From NCBI RefSeq assembly GCF_050717545.1, contig NZ_JBOITN010000024.1, positions 62,001 through 126,000 of the forward strand: a stretch of DNA of 64,000 nt, in the 5' to 3' direction. Source of the stretch: Clostridium_AD sp050717545. GTDB lineage: Bacteria > Bacillota > Clostridia > Clostridiales > Clostridiaceae. Of the stretch, positions 59,717 through 64,000 are shown in pieces. Each line of letters starts with the position of its first letter. The first letter of the stretch is position 1. A program made the translations under genes and the position numbers. The notes below the pieces were generated by a model, which was given only the letters and a program-made list of their open reading frames with translations, made no database searches and was not told the DNA's origin.

Positions 59717-60823
59717 ATGAGTAAGAAGGATAAGAAAATTAGTGCGACACTTTTAAATATTTTTTCATTACTGATTATTTTTTTATTAGGCGCAATAATT
59801 TTACCTAAAAATGCTATGGCAGATTCTGGACAAAAAACTCGAAATTCTTTTTATGTTAGTGTAATTGATAATGTGTTACCTGCTATTAAGTTAGGTAATA
59901 AAGAAAAGTATGATAGCCGTACAAGTGACATGAAAATTGCGGTCTTATCATTTTTAGGAATAGACATTTCTAATCCTATATCAATAATGACTAAAGAAAT
60001 TGCATATTTGAATAGTAATGAAGACAGTACTGATGTAAGTGTAGCTGATGAAAGCAATGCTGTAGAGAAAGTAAAAGCATTTATTCTTACCCCCTTTAAG
60101 TTAGATGATAAGCAGGTAAGTAAATCTGAAGATAAAGTCGAAGCTCCTAATGTGATTGCAGACCTCTATAATCCTAATTTAAAACAAGTTCTAAATAAAG
60201 CCAAACCACGAGTGTTTATATATCATACACATACTTGTGAATCTTATCGTACCTCAGACAAGGAAACATTTAAAACTTACAATAGTTTGGACACAACAAG
60301 AAGTGTAGTTGGTGTAGGAGATGTAATAACTGAGGAACTAGAAAAAATTTATGGGATTAGCGTTATCCATGATAAAACTGTACATGATAAAACGGATTAC
60401 AATAATGCCTACAAAAAATCTGGAGTTACTTTAGCTAAGTACTTAAAGGAATATGGAAACTTCGATTTAATTATAGATTTACATAGAGATAGTGTAGTGA
60501 ATAAAAATACCGTAACAACTAAAATAAATGGGGAAAATGTCGCTCAAATTATGTTTGTAGTTACAGAACAAAATCCTAAATATGCAAAACAGAAAAAATT
60601 GGTAAATTCCATGGTGGGAATATCAAAAAAATTATTTCCAACTCTTTTAAGGAGCATGCCAATTAAAGTTAATCAACGAGGTAAGTCTTATTATAATCAG
60701 GATAAAAGTGATAATGCTGTGTTAATTGAAGTAGGCACATATACTAATGATATCAAGGAAGTGAAAAATACTGGTATGTATTTATCAAGAATCATCGCAG
60801 AGCAATTAAATGGCAAAAATTAA
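59717..60823 (+). CDS. spoIIP: SpoIIP-like stage II sporulation hydrolase
   Basis: 368 residues. N-terminal membrane anchor (about 10-32), a variable linker and the SpoIIP amidase/endopeptidase domain (about 160-368): YHTHTCESYR (usual HTHTTESY; Thr replaced by Cys), LIIDLHRDS and VLIEVGTYTND. SpoIIP degrades septal peptidoglycan during engulfment in spore formation, working with SpoIID and SpoIIM. AGTAGGGAG precedes the ATG. The upstream BlaI-type gene is close enough for co-transcription, which is unusual. It might be a paralogue of the main spoIIP. Confidence 0.88.
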   Translation: MSKKDKKISATLLNIFSLLIIFLLGAIILPKNAMADSGQKTRNSFYVSVIDNVLPAIKLGNKEKYDSRTSDMKIAVLSFLGIDISNPISIMTKEIAYLNSNEDSTDVSVADESNAVEKVKAFILTPFKLDDKQVSKSEDKVEAPNVIADLYNPNLKQVLNKAKPRVFIYHTHTCESYRTSDKETFKTYNSLDTTRSVVGVGDVITEELEKIYGISVIHDKTVHDKTDYNNAYKKSGVTLAKYLKEYGNFDLIIDLHRDSVVNKNTVTTKINGENVAQIMFVVTEQNPKYAKQKKLVNSMVGISKKLFPTLLRSMPIKVNQRGKSYYNQDKSDNAVLIEVGTYTNDIKEVKNTGMYLSRIIAEQLNGKN

Positions 60824-61016
60824 ATACCTAAAGTTAGCACTGAATATACTCGCCTTGAACAATTTATAGATTAGGCATCTACACTAAAAATACGTGAATC
60901 ATATTGAATTTCACTCAAAACGGACTATGTTTTGTCGTAACAAACTTAGTAGCTCCAATAAATATATACATTTCAGTTTCACTGAGAATATAGGTGGACA
61001 AAAGGACACAAGCAAT

Positions 61017-61051
61017 TAAAAAAGCCTTAAAATTTTAAATTTTAAGGCTTT
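61017..61051. terminator. Bidirectional terminator
   Basis: AAAAAGCCTTAAAATTT pairs with AAATTTTAAGGCTTTT-like right arm; it separates the convergent SpoIIP-like and hypothetical genes. Confidence 0.8.
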
Positions 61052-61107
61052 TACTTTAAAAAAATACATTTTTAAGAATATAGTACATATTATGTAATTG
61101 ATATGAT

Positions 61108-61872
61108 TTAAGATTTTAATAAGCCCATAGCGTTATCAAAAGCCTTCTCAGCAGCTTTAAATTCACCTTTTTCGTATTCTTCGCTTTCTTCCATATCATT
61201 GCTACCATCAATATTTTTAGTGAATTTACTGCCTTTAATTAAGTAATCCAACAATCCGTTTTTTTCTTTTAAATCTTCTATTTTTGTAAGATGCAATTCA
61301 CCTTTGTCTTGTAAATTAAAGTTATATTTCTCTTGTTTACCATCTGCTGTATACACATTAGAATTAAATAGTTTATGAGCTATTATATTTCCATTTTTAT
61401 CAGTTTTATAAATTGTTACAAAATCATTATATACTCCTAAAAAATACCTATTAGCTTTATAACTGTACCTATTACTATTATTAACAAAAACTATTACATC
61501 ATTACCCATATTAGAAACTGCGTATCCTTGATTTTTAAAAAACTCATTAAGTTCTGATTGTGTTTTCCTATATAGCTCAGAAGAGTCATTAAAATATTTT
61601 TCGAGTACCATGTTTCTTACTTCATTATCAATATATTTAATTTTGAACACAAATTTTGTATCCTCAGCAACCCTAGCCAAATTAGTAGTCACCGAAGTTT
61701 GTATTAAATTATTACTAAAGCTTTTCTCAGTGAATTTTAAATATGGCAAAGTACCACAAGCTTCAAGCTTTAAATTATATTTTTTCATATAGTGCGCAAG
61801 AGAATAGTTGGCACCAACAAATGAAATAAAAATTATTGTTAACAGTGAATATAAAATTTTTTTATTGTTCAT
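61108..61872 (-). CDS. Membrane-anchored hypothetical protein
   Basis: 254 residues. An N-terminal hydrophobic helix (ILYSLLTIIFISFVGANYSL) anchors or exports it. The extracytoplasmic part has alternating strands (TKFVFKIKYIDNEVRNMVLE; NDFVTIYKTDKNGNIIAHKL), and a BofC-like or spore-protein-like pattern is possible but not established. It ends with an acidic helical tail (MEESEEYEKGEFKAAEKAFD). GGAGGGG precedes the ATG. Function unknown. Confidence 0.7.
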   Translation of the reverse strand: MNNKKILYSLLTIIFISFVGANYSLAHYMKKYNLKLEACGTLPYLKFTEKSFSNNLIQTSVTTNLARVAEDTKFVFKIKYIDNEVRNMVLEKYFNDSSELYRKTQSELNEFFKNQGYAVSNMGNDVIVFVNNSNRYSYKANRYFLGVYNDFVTIYKTDKNGNIIAHKLFNSNVYTADGKQEKYNFNLQDKGELHLTKIEDLKEKNGLLDYLIKGSKFTKNIDGSNDMEESEEYEKGEFKAAEKAFDNAMGLLKS

Positions 61873-62158
61873 ATTACCCCTCCTTATTTGGAATTATGTC
61901 CATATAGAGAGGTATTCATTCAATATATAAAGAATATACCCTAAGTAGGGGTGCAGCCAACAAAACACGTTAAGGAATTAAGTACCAGAAACCTTCGTTT
62001 ATAGTTCTTAATTGCTAATTAGGTAGGTAAGACCTAGTAATGCTATATTAACGGGTTCTATAACTCAGTACCATAATCAAAGTACTGATATATCTATAAT
62101 TTAACGTTTATGGTACTTTGAAAGTCCAATGATAATTTCAAAATAATGTTAAGTGGCC

Positions 62159-62320
62159 CTAAATTACACGAATGGTTGCCGTATGCCGAAATGGTCCAAT
62201 TCCGATTATATCACCACAACATATTATTTCATCACATTTTTCATATTCAAATAATTTTAGAATAGATTCTAATGCCACTACATTATTATGTATATCTGTA
62301 ATTATTCCAATCTTAATCAT
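62159..62320 (-). pseudogene. Truncated metallophosphoesterase (N-terminal fragment)
   Basis: The first 44 residues are a perfect start of a YfcE/Icc-type calcineurin-like phosphoesterase: IGIITDIHNNVVALESIL (D-x-H plus N) and CCGDIIGIGPF (G-D metal motif). Then the text departs (RHTATIRVI) and stops at 53 codons, whereas such enzymes have 150-240. The remaining metal motifs (GNH, GH-x-H) are missing. The start has GGGGGGGTGTG upstream. Confidence 0.8.
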
Positions 62321-62550
62321 TACACACCCCCCCAGATATAAATAATCTTTGATTCGTCTAATATTACAACTGTTCACTAAACTATAGATTACTTATATAC
62401 TAATAATAGCATAAATTTAAAGTATAAGGGATTGAATTGCCAAAAAATAAGAAAACACAGAGTTTAGCCTGTGTTTCCTTGTTTAAATATTAGATTAATA
62501 GCTTAGTATATAAGCGTGATTTTATATGATAATATTGGTGATGTTTTTGT

Positions 62551-62606
62551 AAAAGAACTTCAAAATGGAACCCGTTAACAGTAAAATGTATAGTCTTTTA
62601 ATATTT
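62551..62606 (-). repeat. Inverted duplicate, right copy
   Basis: Reverse complement of the sequence at 57891-57944, differing by a TTT insertion after TATACA and minor changes. Confidence 0.8.
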
Positions 62607-62627
62607 TTAAGTCCGGAAAGCATTTGG

Positions 62628-62656
62628 TTTAACGACATTTCAGAAGGAGATTTAAG
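62628..62656 (+). repeat. Short dispersed repeat, divergent copy D
   Basis: TTTAACGACATTTCAG then AAGGAGATTTAAG. It shares the left half of copy A exactly but lacks the CTCCGC insertion. Confidence 0.45.
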
Positions 62657-62725
62657 GGATGCTCTATTAGAAGGTGTTGGCCTTAATATATTTAACAATC
62701 ATTGTTAGTAATTCTAACAAGCAAA

Positions 62726-63364
62726 TTATTTATTTAACAGCCACGTAAGCACCAAAGCTGAGTTAGTCTTTTGCTTAGATGTACTAATAATACCAATTAC
62801 CTTATTAGTTGTATCAAATCCTACATTCTTAAACGCTTTAATGTCTTTAGCATTTATGGCATACACAGCCTTAATGTTATCCTCTACAGTAGCTTCAATC
62901 TTCTCGCTTTTTATAGAATTTAAATCAAGTCCACTCAAGTTATCCAATCTTAAAAACATATTTTGTTTAGCGAAAGACTCAAACATATCTTTATCTAAAA
63001 TTACAATATCAAGTTCTCCAACAGATAATTGGGCAACAAACTTTTGCATATATTGGCTTGACATTGTAGAGTCTGAGCTAGTCGAACCGCCAATGGACAT
63101 ATTGCCTATAGTAGCTTGCTTTTTTTTATCTCCGTCACTTACAACAACACTCGTAATTTGCTTCTCTAAATCAGTCAGCTTAGTTGTGTCTACAGTATTT
63201 CCAAGCATGGTTAGGTTGAATACGTAATCTACCTTAGTAATTTGACCATGTATAATTGAAATTATTATACATATAACAACCAAAACGCCTATAATATGCA
63301 ATTTATAATATTCCCAGATGTATTCAGCTTTCTTCTTCTTGCTCATTCCTTTTAAATCAACCAT
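62726..63364 (-). CDS. Membrane-anchored hypothetical protein
   Basis: 212 residues from the ATG at 63364, 10 bases after AAAGG; the ATG three codons earlier is too close to that site. A basic N-terminus (KGMSKKKKAEYIWEYYKLH) and one membrane helix (IIGVLVVICIIISIIHG) come first. An extracytoplasmic domain follows with a Ser/Met-rich stretch (IGGSTSSDSTMSSQYMQKF) and LDIVILDKDMFESFAKQNM. Proteins of this form sit near transporters in clostridia, but I cannot assign a role. Confidence 0.75.
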   Translation of the reverse strand: MVDLKGMSKKKKAEYIWEYYKLHIIGVLVVICIIISIIHGQITKVDYVFNLTMLGNTVDTTKLTDLEKQITSVVVSDGDKKKQATIGNMSIGGSTSSDSTMSSQYMQKFVAQLSVGELDIVILDKDMFESFAKQNMFLRLDNLSGLDLNSIKSEKIEATVEDNIKAVYAINAKDIKAFKNVGFDTTNKVIGIISTSKQKTNSALVLTWLLNK

Positions 63365-63477
63365 AATCCCCATCCCTTTAAAAGTATATTTGTAAAATTA
63401 TATATAAAATTAAGTTATTCTATATAGTCACATTTTACAATTAACTTACATGGTAGTCAACACAAACTATAACTTAA

Positions 63478-64000
63478 TTAAATTTCAGCCTTGATTCTCC
63501 AAGTAATACTGGAATAATCTCCATTTAATTCTGTTATATTAAGACCTGAATACATAAGCTGATCACCACCATAGAAACCTTCTTTACCAGCAATTTTATA
63601 ATTTAGCTCAGGATCTAGGCCTCTTAAAGTTAATTTTTCCGCTGGTCCATTAGCTGTAGCAAGAACCTTAAAATAACTAATAAACGCCTCTGTTTTATCA
63701 CATGACACAAACATCCATGCAGCTGTATTTCCTTCGAATGGACTTAGCAAGCGATACATATCACCATGTTGAATGAGTTCTCTTAACTCTTTGTATAAAG
63801 AAATTTGAAGTTTTACTTCTTCTTTTTCCTCGCTTGTAAATTTCGTAAGATCTAACTCATATCCAAAGTTTCCAGACATGGCTACATCTCCTCTCATTTT
63901 AAGGGAGGTATTTCTTGATACTTGGTGATTAGGGATATCAGAAACGTGGCAGCCCATAGTACTTGTTGGATAAACTATGCTTGTTCCATACTGGATTTTA
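63478..64000 (-). CDS. Alpha-galactosidase, GH36 (C-terminal part, continues beyond window)
   Basis: The frame remains open to base 64000, so 174 residues of the C-terminus are visible. YGTSIVYPTSTMGCHVSDIP and RNTSLKMRGDVAMSGNFGYE are the end of the GH36 TIM barrel; the rest is the C-terminal beta-sandwich (LTLRGLDPELNYKI). The catalytic Asp residues lie outside the window. It hydrolyses alpha-galactosides such as melibiose or raffinose. No terminator T-run is evident after the stop. Confidence 0.92.
   Translation of the reverse strand, partial: KIQYGTSIVYPTSTMGCHVSDIPNHQVSRNTSLKMRGDVAMSGNFGYELDLTKFTSEEKEEVKLQISLYKELRELIQHGDMYRLLSPFEGNTAAWMFVSCDKTEAFISYFKVLATANGPAEKLTLRGLDPELNYKIAGKEGFYGGDQLMYSGLNITELNGDYSSITWRIKAEI

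Larger units (their letters stand above)
62378..62725. other. Intergenic region with the right inverted duplicate
   Basis: It contains a hairpin (ACACAGAGTTTAGCCTGTGTT, 62456 on, about 21 bases), the right inverted duplicate (62551-62606) and repeat D (62628-62656). From 62603 to 62708 a frame without start reads SPESIWFNDISEGDLRDALL and then EGVGLNIFNNHC before a stop; it may be another gene remnant. Confidence 0.45.

Noticed and set aside
1..64000. tRNA, rRNA or insertion-sequence genes
   Set aside because: No TTCRA-type tRNA arms with acceptor pairing, no rRNA text and no transposase frame were recognised by eye; a dedicated scan was not possible.

Overview
The window looks like a chromosomal segment of a low-GC, endospore-forming, anaerobic Firmicute close to Clostridium sensu stricto. 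The evidence is the very AT-rich composition, strong AGGAGG-type ribosome binding sites, a SpoIIP-like sporulation hydrolase, a T-box-controlled asnS, a clostridial 2[4Fe-4S] ferredoxin and a corrinoid methyltransferase cluster. No rRNA, tRNA, CRISPR array, prophage or intact insertion sequence was seen. Function calls come from motif recognition by eye, with no database search.

Layout. Positions 1-14.4 kb are mostly housekeeping and transport: the end of an MFS exporter, a lipoprotein, an M29 aminopeptidase, a thioesterase, a DnaQ-type exonuclease, a LytS/LytTR two-component pair next to a CstA-family transporter (likely pyruvate or peptide sensing and uptake), a MerR-MATE efflux operon, and proBA. 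Positions 14.4-25.2 kb hold a small Fe-S protein, clpS-clpA, a VOC protein, an MBL-fold hydrolase, two YitT-family membrane proteins, a tandem pair of small paralogous proteins, T-box-asnS and a ferredoxin. Positions 25.9-30.2 kb carry a GH2 beta-galactosidase divergent from an AraC regulator.

Positions 30.4-39.5 kb form the most distinctive region. A PocR-domain AraC regulator is followed by a decayed corrinoid-protein gene, a UroD-superfamily methyltransferase, an apparently 5'-truncated cobalamin riboswitch, a corrinoid activator (RACo) carrying an extra MetH-activation-like N-terminal domain, an intact corrinoid protein, a UroD-thioredoxin fusion, a free-standing thioredoxin-like protein and a COG0523/CobW-type GTPase. 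The regulator's 3' end, its promoter region and the corrinoid gene are present twice, and each copy has decayed differently. I infer a B12-dependent methyl-transfer system of unknown substrate with a redox and metal-handling arm. Two more UroD-family genes (39.8 and 50.7 kb) lie divergent to AraC-type regulators, one of which is a pseudogene. The four UroD paralogues differ in their predicted zinc ligands.

Positions 41-53 kb also contain remnants of L-fucose isomerase, a possible alcohol dehydrogenase and an AraC cupin, together with transketolase, a DUF624 membrane protein and a heterodimeric ABC exporter whose divergent regulator is AraC-type. Positions 53.2-57.9 kb encode a Gld-like ABC system (ATPase, permease, GldG-like, DUF4340). 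Positions 57.9-62.6 kb are bounded by a roughly 55-bp inverted duplicate and contain stacked palindromes, a peptidoglycan-binding secreted protein, an orphan BlaI/MecI-type regulator, a SpoIIP-like hydrolase and a truncated phosphoesterase. The window ends inside a GH36 alpha-galactosidase on the minus strand.
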